Shown here one piece after another: positions 24,381 through 34,088 of a stretch of DNA of 64,000 nucleotides. Numbering within the stretch: position 1 is the stretch's first letter; every line of letters begins with the position of its first letter. The notes under the pieces were generated by a model that was not told the origin of the DNA, did not search any database, and was given only the letters and a program-made list of their open reading frames with translations. Source of the stretch: Xanthomonas rydalmerensis. Its GTDB lineage: Bacteria; Pseudomonadota; Gammaproteobacteria; Xanthomonadales; Xanthomonadaceae. The DNA lies in NCBI RefSeq assembly GCF_033170385.1, contig NZ_CP126170.1, forward strand, positions 3,124,001 through 3,188,000, written 5' to 3'. A program made the position numbers and the translations under genes.

Positions 24381-25928
24381 TCACACCGCGATCGAGGCGA
24401 TTCGCTCGACCCAGCGCTTGGCGCCAGCCCCTTCTGCCGCGAACGTGGCCAGCAGGTCGAACACCGCGTCACTGAAGCCGCCGACATGCAGGATGTCGTC
24501 GCGCTCGACCGTCTGGCTGGTGGCCACCGGCTGCAGGTCGATGCAGACCATGCGCGCCTGCGGACACCGCGCCTTCAACTCCGCCCAGGCCTGCATGGTC
24601 GCCGTCGCCCCGTTGCGCGTATCGCGCCAACTCTCGTTGTCCGACACCAGCACCAGCAGATCCACCGGCGCACGTTGCGCATTCAACTGCAGCAGCGGCG
24701 CGCTGACGCTGGTCCCGCCACCGCACAAGGCGGCCAGTTGCTGCGCCTGGGCGATCACATCCTGGCGCTGCCGCAACCGCAGCGACCGCACCTGGGTGTC
24801 GAACGGCAACACCGTGGCGCGCGGATTGACTCGCTGCACACAGGCGGCGATCAGCGCGGCGACATCCACGCAGCGCACGCTGCTGCTGGCGCCGCGGCGG
24901 AAGCCGGTCACCGGCGCGGCCATCGATCCGGACACGTCCACCGCGACCACCACCTTGCCGTCCAAGCGCGGGACCTGCCGCGTCGCGATCTCCATCGCGT
25001 CGCGCAGCGCCTCGCCGATCTGCAGCGGCAACTGGCTGGCCGCGGTGCTGGCCACCAGCAACTGGTATGGAAACACCCGGGCGCGCTGGATCTGCGCCGG
25101 ATCGCGCAAGCGTGCCGCGACTTTCGCCACCATCGCCGGATCCTCGAACACGCCATGCCGCGCGAAGGTGTTGAGGTTCATGCGCAAGGTCTGCCAGGAG
25201 GCGTTCCGGGCCAGCGCCGCCCAATGCGCCGCGGTCAGCGGCAAGGCGGTGTAGTACTGGAACGGCAGCTCCGGCAACGCCCCCGACGGGGCGCGCTTGA
25301 ACGCCTCGTACGCCTGCAGCATCGCCGGCAGCGCTTCCTCGCGGTACGGCTTGCCGACGACCCACGCGTACAGGGCCTCGCGCTCGGCGTCGGCCGGCTT
25401 CGGGTGGACCATGCGGATCACGTCGGCCAGCGAGGGCTGCTGGCCGATCGCTGCCTGCACGATGGTCTGCGCCGGGGCCTGCTGCAGCCACTGCCGCACC
25501 AGGCGCTTGGGCCGCGACCCCAGCGACTTGCGCCCGAGTTGTCCGCTGCGCACGATCTGCACGAAGTTGCGCAGCAAGCGGCCGTTGTCGATCACCCGCG
25601 GGAAGGCCCGCGCGAACAGATCCGGATCGCGGGTGGTCAGCGTGGCCAACAACAATGCCGGCATGTCCTTCATGTGCGCGACCTGGCGTGCGTAGATCGC
25701 GGTCTGCGCGACGAAGGCCGGATCGACTTGCGCGCACAGCCCGAGCACTTGCTGCAGCTGCAGCTCTGCGCCGGCATAGAAGGTGCCGTTCAAGCAGCCG
25801 GTGGCCGCGTACAGCGCCAGCGCCGCCTGCGGCGAACGCGCATAGGCGGCGCCGCCCGCGTCGTTGCGCACGGTCGCTGGCGGCAACAGCGCGCCACGCG
25901 AGGACGAGAACAAACTGATGTTGACCAT
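24381..25928 (-). CDS. rsr: Ro60-family RNA-binding protein (TROVE and vWA domains)
   Basis: This 515-residue orthologue of Ro60 has an N-terminal TROVE HEAT-repeat ring (about residues 20-310), with typical GCLNGTFYAG, AIYARQVAHMKDMPALLLATL and MNLNTFARHGVF, and a C-terminal von Willebrand A domain with the MIDAS motif DVSGS at residues 331-335. Ro60 proteins hold single-stranded RNA ends in the ring cavity and Y RNAs on the outside; in Deinococcus a Y RNA tethers Ro60 to polynucleotide phosphorylase for RNA decay. The start at 25928 has CAGGAG upstream. A sigma-54 promoter precedes the gene, and four Y RNAs and rtcB/rtcA follow. Confidence 0.93.
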   Translation of the reverse strand: MVNISLFSSSRGALLPPATVRNDAGGAAYARSPQAALALYAATGCLNGTFYAGAELQLQQVLGLCAQVDPAFVAQTAIYARQVAHMKDMPALLLATLTTRDPDLFARAFPRVIDNGRLLRNFVQIVRSGQLGRKSLGSRPKRLVRQWLQQAPAQTIVQAAIGQQPSLADVIRMVHPKPADAEREALYAWVVGKPYREEALPAMLQAYEAFKRAPSGALPELPFQYYTALPLTAAHWAALARNASWQTLRMNLNTFARHGVFEDPAMVAKVAARLRDPAQIQRARVFPYQLLVASTAASQLPLQIGEALRDAMEIATRQVPRLDGKVVVAVDVSGSMAAPVTGFRRGASSSVRCVDVAALIAACVQRVNPRATVLPFDTQVRSLRLRQRQDVIAQAQQLAALCGGGTSVSAPLLQLNAQRAPVDLLVLVSDNESWRDTRNGATATMQAWAELKARCPQARMVCIDLQPVATSQTVERDDILHVGGFSDAVFDLLATFAAEGAGAKRWVERIASIAV

Positions 25929-25975
25929 GTCAGGCTCCTGGCGGGAAAGGCCCGCGTTGGTGATGACCAGGTATC

Positions 25976-25990
25976 GCAATGGCCGTGCCA
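25976..25990 (-). promoter_or_regulatory. Sigma-54 promoter of the RNA repair operon
   Basis: On the minus strand TGGCACGGCCATTGC matches the sigma-54 consensus TGGCAC-N5-TTGC, with GG and GC exactly 10 bases apart as required for -24/-12. It lies 48 bases upstream of the Ro60 start and is divergent from rtcR, whose product is a sigma-54 activator. The AT-rich stretch at 26001-26040, with CCAAT and ATTGG as outer inverted pentamers, is a candidate activator-binding region. Confidence 0.85.
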
Positions 25991-26057
25991 ACTTTCCAGG
26001 AAACCAATTAAACCATTGATTTAAAAGTAGAAATATTGGAACCAGACCCCATGGGGG

Positions 26058-26085
26058 CTTGTCCGATACCGGATATTTCTATAAT
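26058..26085 (+). promoter_or_regulatory. Candidate sigma-70 promoter of rtcR
   Basis: CTTGTC as a weak -35 and a perfect TATAAT at 26080-26085 as -10, 16 bases apart. Transcription would begin near 26092, which rules out the TTG codon at 26059 as translation start and supports ATG at 26107 or 26113. Confidence 0.6.
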
Positions 26086-26112
26086 TTAGGCGACGTTCTT
26101 ATAAGGATGGAT

Positions 26113-27723
<1,611 letters not shown>

Positions 27724-28189
27724 GCGAGACAGCGTACCTGGCCCGGCGATCAGGCCACCACGCTGCGACTGCAGGACCGGAACGGCGCCGCTGACGCGGA
27801 ACGCGGCCGTCCGACACCGCACTGCCCGCGGCGCAGCAGCGACAACGCCGGCCGCAAGCGCGGGCGACGGCCAGCCCCGGGTCGGACGCCCCATACAACC
27901 GGTGCACAGCGCACGGGGCGCCGGCCTGACGCAGCCCCCGCACTGGACGCACCCCAATACAACACTTCCAGGCTCTGCACCCATGCGCTGCAAACCCAGC
28001 CCCAGGCCGCTTGCCGATCACGCAATCCCTGCAGTGCAGCATTGCAATGCGCGTATGGTCGCCGCGATTTAATTCATTGGTCTGCCGCCGCGATGGCCGC
28101 CTATCCTCGCCGCAGCGCCGGCACCGCCCATCACGTGACGGGAACGCCTGCCGCCGACGACACCGCAATCGCGCAGAGGTACCCACAAC
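27724..28189. other. Intergenic region upstream of the sugar transporter
   Basis: No gene is supported in these 466 bases. A perfect 12-bp palindrome, GCATTGCAATGC, at 28039-28050 lies 140 bases before the transporter start and could be an operator. The rest is GC-rich with no clear terminator for rtcR. Confidence 0.45.
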
Positions 28190-29494
28190 ATGGCAGGACC
28201 GATCGGGCCGACGGCCCCGCTCTCATCTTCCGCGCCGCGCGCCGGGCACGCGCCGTCCCATCGCGCCGCACTGTCGCTGCTCGCCTCGCTGTTCTTCATG
28301 TGGGGCTTCATCACCGTCATCAACAACACCTTGCTGCCGCATCTGCGCAGCGTGTTCGCGCTGAGCTATACCCAGGCCACGCTGATCGAGTCGGTCTGGT
28401 TCATCGCCTACTTCTTCGCCTCGCTGCCGGCGGCGAAGCTGATCGAGCGAATCGGCTACCAACGCGCGCTGGTGACCGGATTGAGCATCATGGCGCTCGG
28501 CGCGCTGGGCATGATCGCGGCCGCGCGCCTGGTCTCCTATGGCATCACCCTCGGCTCGCTGTTCGTGATCGCCAGCGGCATCACCCTGCTGCAGGTCGCG
28601 GCCAATCCGTACGTCGCGGTGATCGGCAGCCCGGACACCGCCTCGGCGCGGCTCAACCTGGTGCAGGCGTTCAACTCGGTCGGCACCACCCTGGCGCCGC
28701 TGTTCGGCGGCTATCTGATTCTGGGCCGCTCCACCTCCGGCACCGCCAAGGGCGATGCGCTGCTGCTGACCCAGGCCGAACGCCTGGCCGACGCGCAGTC
28801 GGTGCAACTGCCCTATCTCATCGTCGCCGCCGCACTCGTGGCGCTGGCCGTGGTCATCGCCCGATTCAAGCTACCGGCGCTCGGCCAGGACACCCGGCGC
28901 GCCACACGCCAGCAGCGTGCCAGCCATTCGCTTTGGCGGCACCGCAATCTGATGCTCGGCATCCCCGCCATCTTCATCTATCTGATCGCCGAGATCGGCG
29001 TCTCCAACCTTTTCATCAATTTCGTGTCGCAACCGCAGATCGGCAACCTCAGCCACGAACAGGCCTCGCACTACCTGTTTCTGCTGTGGGGCGGGATGAT
29101 GGTCGGGCGCTTCGCCGGCAGCGCGCTGATGCGCCGCGTCGCACCGGAAACCGTGCTGGCGTTGTTCTCGATCGGCGCATTCGCGGTGATGCTGCTGACC
29201 GTGTTCAGCACCGGCCACGTCGCAATGTGGTCGCTGATCGCGGTGGGCCTGTTCCATTCGATCATGTTCCCGACCATCTTCACCCTCGGCATCAAGGGCC
29301 TGGGGCCGCTCACCGAGGAGGGTTCCGGCCTGCTGATCATGGCCATCGCCGGCGGCGCGCTGGTGGTGGTGCAGGGCTGGCTCGCCGACCACGTCGGCCT
29401 GCAGCATGCCTTCCTGCTCACCGCGGCCTGCGAGCTGTACGTGCTGTTCTATGCGCTGTGGGGCGCGAAGGCGCCGGCGCCGCGCGCGCCATGA
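28190..29494 (+). CDS. FucP/GluP-like sugar:proton MFS transporter
   Basis: This 434-residue inner-membrane protein has twelve predicted helices. The first helix LLASLFFMWGFITVINNTLLPHL and the segment LLQVAANPYVAVIG...SARLNLVQAFNSVGTTLAPLFGGYL are hallmarks of the fucose/glucose-galactose (FGHS) branch of the major facilitator superfamily, which imports sugars with protons. An AGAGG lies upstream of the ATG. The gene appears monocistronic; which sugar is carried cannot be said. Confidence 0.87.
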   Translation: MAGPIGPTAPLSSSAPRAGHAPSHRAALSLLASLFFMWGFITVINNTLLPHLRSVFALSYTQATLIESVWFIAYFFASLPAAKLIERIGYQRALVTGLSIMALGALGMIAAARLVSYGITLGSLFVIASGITLLQVAANPYVAVIGSPDTASARLNLVQAFNSVGTTLAPLFGGYLILGRSTSGTAKGDALLLTQAERLADAQSVQLPYLIVAAALVALAVVIARFKLPALGQDTRRATRQQRASHSLWRHRNLMLGIPAIFIYLIAEIGVSNLFINFVSQPQIGNLSHEQASHYLFLLWGGMMVGRFAGSALMRRVAPETVLALFSIGAFAVMLLTVFSTGHVAMWSLIAVGLFHSIMFPTIFTLGIKGLGPLTEEGSGLLIMAIAGGALVVVQGWLADHVGLQHAFLLTAACELYVLFYALWGAKAPAPRAP

Positions 29495-29589
29495 GGTGTT
29501 GAGGACGTCGTCGCCGGCTCGACGGATGTCCGAAAACGGCCGTTGGTCGGTTTCAGTCGGCCGGCATCGCTGCTCCACGTGCTCGCCGG

Positions 29590-29684
29590 ACCCTCACCCC
29601 AACCCCTCTCCCAGTGGGAGAGGGGCTTTTGAATTCCTTCTCCCTTCGGGAGAAGGTGCCCCCGAAGGGGGCGGATGAGGGTAC
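29590..29684. repeat. Extragenic palindromic element (CCCTCACCCC family)
   Basis: Two inward-pointing hairpins, CCCTCTCCC...GGGAGAGGG and CCTTCTCCC...GGGAGAAGG, are bounded by CCCTCACCCC at one end and GGATGAGGGT at the other. It lies downstream of the transporter gene. Related sequence is found inside mfd at 42.4-42.6 kb. Confidence 0.85.
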
Positions 29685-29743
29685 GGGCGAAGCCCGACAA
29701 CACCTCGATCACAGCACAGAGCGATCAAGCGAGGCGCAAAACC

Positions 29744-30265
29744 TCAGGTCGCGCGCGCCGCGCGAGGGGCGTCGCCCGCAACCGCGCACTTCGCGCAGAG
29801 GCCGTGCACTTCCAGGGTCTGCGCCTGCGGCTGGAAGCCCAGCGCCTTGGCGCGCTGCTCCAGTTGGCTGACCACGTCACGATCTTCCAACTCCACCGCG
29901 CTATGGCAGCGGTCGCAGATCAGGAACGGCACCGAGTGCTGGGCGCTGCTCGGGTGGTGGCAGGCGACGAAGGCGTTGACCGACTCGAGCTTGTGCACGA
30001 AGCCATTGGCCATCAGGAAGTCCAGCGCGCGATACACGGTGGGCGGGGCGTCGGCGCCCACACCCTTGCCTTCGCGCACCCATTCCAGCAGGTCGTAGGC
30101 CTTGACCGGGCGCCCGGCCTCGGCGATCAGCCGCAGCACGTTGGCGCGGATCGGGGTCAGGCGCAGACCGCGCTCGCGGCTCACCCGCTCCACCACCTTG
30201 ACGAAGTCGGCGGCGTCGTGGACGTGGTGGTGCGGCTCGGTGCAGGCGGTCTTCTTGCTGGACAT
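29744..30265 (-). CDS. zur: Fur-family zinc uptake regulator
   Basis: This 173-residue Fur-family repressor has a winged helix (RLTPIRANVLRLIAEAGRPVKAYDLLEWV ... PPTVYRALDFL) and a C-terminal dimerisation domain with CDRC and CAKC, the two CxxC pairs of the structural zinc site typical of Zur. HHPSSAQH and the N-terminal HHHVHD add metal ligands. Zur represses zinc uptake genes when zinc is sufficient; a ZnuD receptor with a Zur-like box is present at 0.9 kb. The gene lies 16 bases after gltX on the same strand and is probably cotranscribed with it. Confidence 0.88.
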   Translation of the reverse strand: MSSKKTACTEPHHHVHDAADFVKVVERVSRERGLRLTPIRANVLRLIAEAGRPVKAYDLLEWVREGKGVGADAPPTVYRALDFLMANGFVHKLESVNAFVACHHPSSAQHSVPFLICDRCHSAVELEDRDVVSQLEQRAKALGFQPQAQTLEVHGLCAKCAVAGDAPRAARAT

Positions 30266-30281
30266 GACGGTCTCCCGGGAA

Positions 30282-31688
30282 TCAGCTTCCCGCTGGGATC
30301 TTGATGAGCGCGGCGTCGATGCGTTTCAAGGCCTCGTCGCGACCGGCCAGGTAGACGGTCTGCGAGATGTCCGGGCTGACCTGGGTACCGGTGATGGCCA
30401 CGCGCAGCGGCTGCGCCACCTTGCCCATGCCGATCTCCAGGGCGGCGGCGGTGTCGTGCAGGGCGGCGGCGACGCCGTCCAGGCTCCACTGCGGCAGCGC
30501 GGCCAGCAGTTCCCGGGCCTTGCCCAGCGCCAGCTCGGCGCCCGGCTTGAAATGCTTGGCCACCGCCGCCTCGTCGTAGCGGGTCAGCGGGCGATACCAG
30601 ACCTCGGCCTTCTCGGCCATTTCCTTCAGGGTCTGCACGCGCTCGCGCAGCGCCACCACCACCTCGGCCGCGGCTGGGCCGGCGGCCGGGTCGATGCCGA
30701 GCTTGCGCAACTGGAATTCCAGCTGCGGCGCGATCGTCGCCGGGTCGTCGCTCTTGAGATAGTGCTGGTTGACCCAGCCGAGCTTGGCCATGTCCAGGCG
30801 CGCGGCCTTGGAGTTGACGTCCTTGACGTCGAACAGGTCGATCAGCTCCTGGCGCCCGAACAGCTCCTGGTCGCCGTGCGACCAACCCAGCCGCGCCAGG
30901 TAGTTGATCAGCGCATGCGGCAGGTAGCCGGCGTCCTTGTACTGCATCACGTCGGCCGCGCCGGTGCGCTTGGACAGCTTGGCGCCCTGCTCGTCGAGGA
31001 TCATCGGCATGTGCGCGAACTTCGGCACCGGCGCGCCCAGCGCCTGGTAGATGTTGATCTGCCGCGGGGTGTTGTTGATGTGGTCGTCGCCGCGGATCAC
31101 CTCGGTGATGCCCATGTCCCAGTCGTCCACCACCACCGCGAAGTTGTAGGTGGGATAGCCGTCGGGACGGAAGATCACCATGTCGTCCAGTTCGCTGTTG
31201 GCGATCTCGATGCGGCCCTTGATCAGGTCGTCGAACACCACAACGCCCTCGGTCGGGTTCTTGAAGCGGATCACCCGGTTCGGATCGTCGCGGTGCGGCA
31301 GGTTCAGTTCGCGCGCGGCGCCGTTGTAGCGCGGCTTTTCCTGCCGCGCCATCGCCGCCTCGCGCATGGCGTCCAGTTCCTCGCGGGTCTCGTAGGCGTA
31401 GTAGGCCTGGCCCTGCGCCAGCAACTGCTCGGCCACCTCGCGATAGCGGTCCAGGCGCCGGGTCTGGTAGATCGGGCCTTCGTCGTAATCCAGGCCCAGC
31501 CACTCCATCGCCTCCAGGATCGCGTCGATCGCCGCCTGGGTGCTGCGCTCGCGGTCGGTGTCCTCGATCCGCAGCACGAATTCGCCACCGCGGTGGCGCG
31601 CCTCCAGCCAGCAGTACAGCGCAGTGCGCGCGCCGCCGATGTGCAGGTAACCGGTGGGACTGGGGGCGAAACGGGTACGGCAGGCCAT
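30282..31688 (-). CDS. gltX: Glutamyl-tRNA synthetase
   Basis: This 468-residue class I synthetase charges tRNA-Glu. The HIGH motif appears as [14 protein letters not shown] near the N-terminus, and the KMSKS loop as AKLSKRTGA about residue 235. Length and motifs fit bacterial GltX. The ATG at 31688 gives the usual [13 protein letters not shown] start. zur follows closely. Confidence 0.95.
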   Translation of the reverse strand: MACRTRFAPSPTGYLHIGGARTALYCWLEARHRGGEFVLRIEDTDRERSTQAAIDAILEAMEWLGLDYDEGPIYQTRRLDRYREVAEQLLAQGQAYYAYETREELDAMREAAMARQEKPRYNGAARELNLPHRDDPNRVIRFKNPTEGVVVFDDLIKGRIEIANSELDDMVIFRPDGYPTYNFAVVVDDWDMGITEVIRGDDHINNTPRQINIYQALGAPVPKFAHMPMILDEQGAKLSKRTGAADVMQYKDAGYLPHALINYLARLGWSHGDQELFGRQELIDLFDVKDVNSKAARLDMAKLGWVNQHYLKSDDPATIAPQLEFQLRKLGIDPAAGPAAAEVVVALRERVQTLKEMAEKAEVWYRPLTRYDEAAVAKHFKPGAELALGKARELLAALPQWSLDGVAAALHDTAAALEIGMGKVAQPLRVAITGTQVSPDISQTVYLAGRDEALKRIDAALIKIPAGS

Positions 31689-31754
31689 GGAACGCTCGAA
31701 ACGACGGGAATCGGGCGATTTTACCTTGCTGGGGCGGCGCCTGCCTGGCGCCGC

Positions 31755-31783
31755 GGGATTGGGGATTGGGGATTCGGGATTGG
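31755..31783. repeat. GGGATTG heptamer repeat
   Basis: Four tandem or near-tandem GGGATTG/C units lie between gltX and the nitrilase gene. A longer array of the same heptamer occurs at 35491-35550. Confidence 0.8.
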
Positions 31784-31856
31784 TGCAAGCAGCATTACTG
31801 CCCAGGGACAGGGCCTGGCGTGCCTGAGTGGACTGCCGACGACAAAAGATCTTTCC

Positions 31857-32741
31857 CTACGCGAAGCGGCTCAATTCCGCTCGCACCACCGCCGGAGACA
31901 GCTGGCCGCGCCAGTCGCGGTCGTTGGCCACCTGGGCGTGGGCGCGGCTGGCTTCGAAGGCGGCGAAATCCAGCTCGGCGATCGCCCAGACCTGCTCGCC
32001 GCGGGTCTGCGCGACGATGCCGTCGGCGGGGAAGCCGGCGTCCATCGGCGCATACAGCGTCGCCTCGCCGGTGTTCACGTCCAGCGCCGGGCTCCACTCG
32101 GCGACGCCGGCGGTCACCGACTGGGCAACGAAGATGCGGTTCTCCAGCGCCCGCGCCAGGCAGCCCACGCGCACGCGGGTGGCGCCGGCTTCGGTGTCGG
32201 TGCAACTGGGCACCACCAGCAGGCGGGCGCCGGCCTCGTACTGGGCGCGGACCGGCAGCGGGAACTCGCTGTCGTAGCAGACCGCCACGCCGGCGCGCAC
32301 GCCGTCGGCCTCGAACACCTTCAGCGCATCGCCGCCGTCGATCAACCCCGTAGCCTTTTCGAAGCCGGTCAGCTGCAGCTTGTCCTGCCAGCCATGGCCA
32401 CCATCGGGGGTGAACCAGTACGCGCGATTGCGATAGCGCCCCTGACCGACATCGAGCAGGAAGCTGCCGGCGACCACGTGCAGGCGATGGCGCCGCGCCA
32501 GGTCGGCGAACAACGCCAGGTACGGCGCATGCAGCGCCTGGATCGCGGCGAGCGAGGCCGGCAGCCGCGCGGACACGGCCGGGCCGAAGGTCGCGGCCAG
32601 TTCCAGCGACAGGTACTCGGGCAGCACCGCCAGTTGCGCGCCGGCCTGTGCGGCCTCGCCGAGCAACGCCGCCTGCTTGTCGGCGAAGGCGGCGAAATCG
32701 GCGGGCGCGCCGATCGGATACTTGGCGACGGCGACTTTCAT
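31857..32741 (-). CDS. Carbon-nitrogen hydrolase (nitrilase superfamily)
   Basis: This 294-residue enzyme has the catalytic triad of the nitrilase superfamily: Glu in LAVLPEYLSLE, Lys in GWQDKLQLTGFE, and Cys in AGVAVCYDSEFP. Such enzymes hydrolyse amides or nitriles; the substrate is unknown. Its start overlaps the stop of the upstream GNAT gene by 4 bases, so the pair is an operon. A GNAT-nitrilase pairing occurs widely, either fused or adjacent, and suggests an acyl-amide modification or clean-up function. Confidence 0.87.
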   Translation of the reverse strand: MKVAVAKYPIGAPADFAAFADKQAALLGEAAQAGAQLAVLPEYLSLELAATFGPAVSARLPASLAAIQALHAPYLALFADLARRHRLHVVAGSFLLDVGQGRYRNRAYWFTPDGGHGWQDKLQLTGFEKATGLIDGGDALKVFEADGVRAGVAVCYDSEFPLPVRAQYEAGARLLVVPSCTDTEAGATRVRVGCLARALENRIFVAQSVTAGVAEWSPALDVNTGEATLYAPMDAGFPADGIVAQTRGEQVWAIAELDFAAFEASRAHAQVANDRDWRGQLSPAVVRAELSRFA

Positions 32742-33343
32742 GCGGCAGGCTCCAGCGCGCGGGTCCAGAAACCCAGGGTATGCGGCGTTTGGCCGCGGTC
32801 GACCTCGTTCCACGGCAGGTGCATGCGCAGCGCCGGCTGCGGCTGGTAGCCGCGCTTGCGCCAGAACGCGTCGTTGCCGTGGTAGTCCGGCGGCCGTCGC
32901 GGGTCGTCGGGCGCGCGCTCCACCGAACAGAACGCGGTCAGGTGGAAGCGACCGAGCGCGCGCGCATGCGCCTCGCGCTGGTCGAAGAAGGCATGGCCGA
33001 TCCCGCGGCCGCGGTACTGCGGCAACAACACCGACTCGCCGAAATAGAACACCTCGGCCGGGGCGATGCCGCTGCCGGCGAAGGCCACGGCGAATGCCTC
33101 GGTGTCGTCGACCAGCGGCAGCCCGGTGGACGCGCCGACTACCTGCTCGCCGTCGCGCGCCAGTACGAACACGCTGTCTGGCGAGGCGGCATAGGCGGCC
33201 AGGTAGTCGCGTTCGTAGTCCAGGTCGCCGTCGTAGAGGTACGGCCAATCGCGGAACACCGCGATGCGCAGCTGCGCGACCGCGTCCAGGAACGGCACGA
33301 TCCCGGCGCCGCGCAGGCGCTGAATGGAGAGCGGAGAGTGCAT
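32738..33343 (-). CDS. GNAT-family N-acetyltransferase
   Basis: This 201-residue protein shows the acetyl-CoA-binding motif A in ESVLLPQYRGRGIGHAFFDQREAHARALG and a preceding core FVLARDGEQVVGASTGLPL. The N-terminal FRDWPYLYDGDLDYERDYL is typical of the GNAT group found next to or fused with nitrilases. It overlaps the downstream hydrolase gene by 4 bases. The substrate is not known. Confidence 0.83.
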   Translation of the reverse strand: MHSPLSIQRLRGAGIVPFLDAVAQLRIAVFRDWPYLYDGDLDYERDYLAAYAASPDSVFVLARDGEQVVGASTGLPLVDDTEAFAVAFAGSGIAPAEVFYFGESVLLPQYRGRGIGHAFFDQREAHARALGRFHLTAFCSVERAPDDPRRPPDYHGNDAFWRKRGYQPQPALRMHLPWNEVDRGQTPHTLGFWTRALEPAA

Positions 33344-33372
33344 CCGTGCACTCTACCGCAAGCGTTTCCCTG

Positions 33373-33534
33373 GCGCTGCCTGCCTGGCGATGCCCTTGCA
33401 CATGCGTCCTTGCCGCTTCCCTGCATGGGCGTCCTGCCCGTCCCGTGATGCAAGCGCTTGCTTGCGCTGCCTGCCTGGGCGATAGCCCTTGCGTGCGTCC
33501 TTGCCGCTTCCCTGCGTGGGCGTCCTGCCCGTCC
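33373..33534. repeat. Direct repeat of about 71 bp, two copies
   Basis: Copies at 33373-33443 and 33464-33534 share most of a unit that starts GCGCTGCCTGCCTGG and ends GTCCTGCCCGTCC, separated by 20 bases containing the palindrome CAAGCGCTTG. They lie in the noncoding stretch upstream of the GNAT gene. No coding function is supported. Confidence 0.8.
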
Positions 33535-33635
33535 TGTGAACGGTGGCGACGTCCTGCCACCACCTGTGTTGCTTTCGGCGATGATCGATGGCCATCCGAC
33601 CCCGACGTCGCGGCCATCGACGTGGGTGCCCTACC

Positions 33636-34067
33636 TCAGCGCCACCACCGGCACAGCAGTGCGGCCTGCGCAGGCAGCAGCAGCAAGCGCGCGCGGCCCT
33701 GCGCTTCCCAGGTCACGAAGGCCGACGCGGACGCACGGGTGACGTCTTCCGCGTTCGCGGCACAGGCCGGATCGCGGCGTACCGCGCGCCACGGGCAGTA
33801 GCACCACGGCGCAGCGTCGCCAGGCAAGGCCGCACGCGCCTGCAATGCGCTGGCCAGGAACGTCGCCGCGTCGCCGGCCAGGGCGGCGCGGCTGCGTTCG
33901 CTCAGGCGCAACCACAGGGCGCCGCCACGGTCGGCAGCGGTGACCAGTGCGGCCTGCGCGCTGCGCGCCAGGCTCGCCGGCAGGTTGCCGTGATGCAGGC
34001 CATGGGTCTCCAGCGCTGCAGGCAACAGCGCCTGCAGGCGACGATGCAGATGACGGTGCGCGACCAT
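33636..34067 (-). CDS. Conserved-looking hypothetical protein downstream of creD
   Basis: This 143-residue protein is Ala/Leu/Arg-rich with a Trp/Cys-containing segment APWCYCPWRAVRRDPAC. I recognise no domain and see no signal or membrane segment. A strong AAGGAG ribosome binding site and its position 21 bases after creD on the same strand support it as a real gene of the cre operon. Function unknown. Confidence 0.6.
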   Translation of the reverse strand: MVAHRHLHRRLQALLPAALETHGLHHGNLPASLARSAQAALVTAADRGGALWLRLSERSRAALAGDAATFLASALQARAALPGDAAPWCYCPWRAVRRDPACAANAEDVTRASASAFVTWEAQGRARLLLLPAQAALLCRWWR

Positions 34068-34088
34068 GTCGGTTCTCCTTCCGACGGC

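Noticed and set aside
26059..26112. TTG start for rtcR at 26059
   Set aside because: The TTG lies at the candidate -35 element and the added residues do not resemble RtcR; ATG at 26113 with AAGG upstream fits the family.
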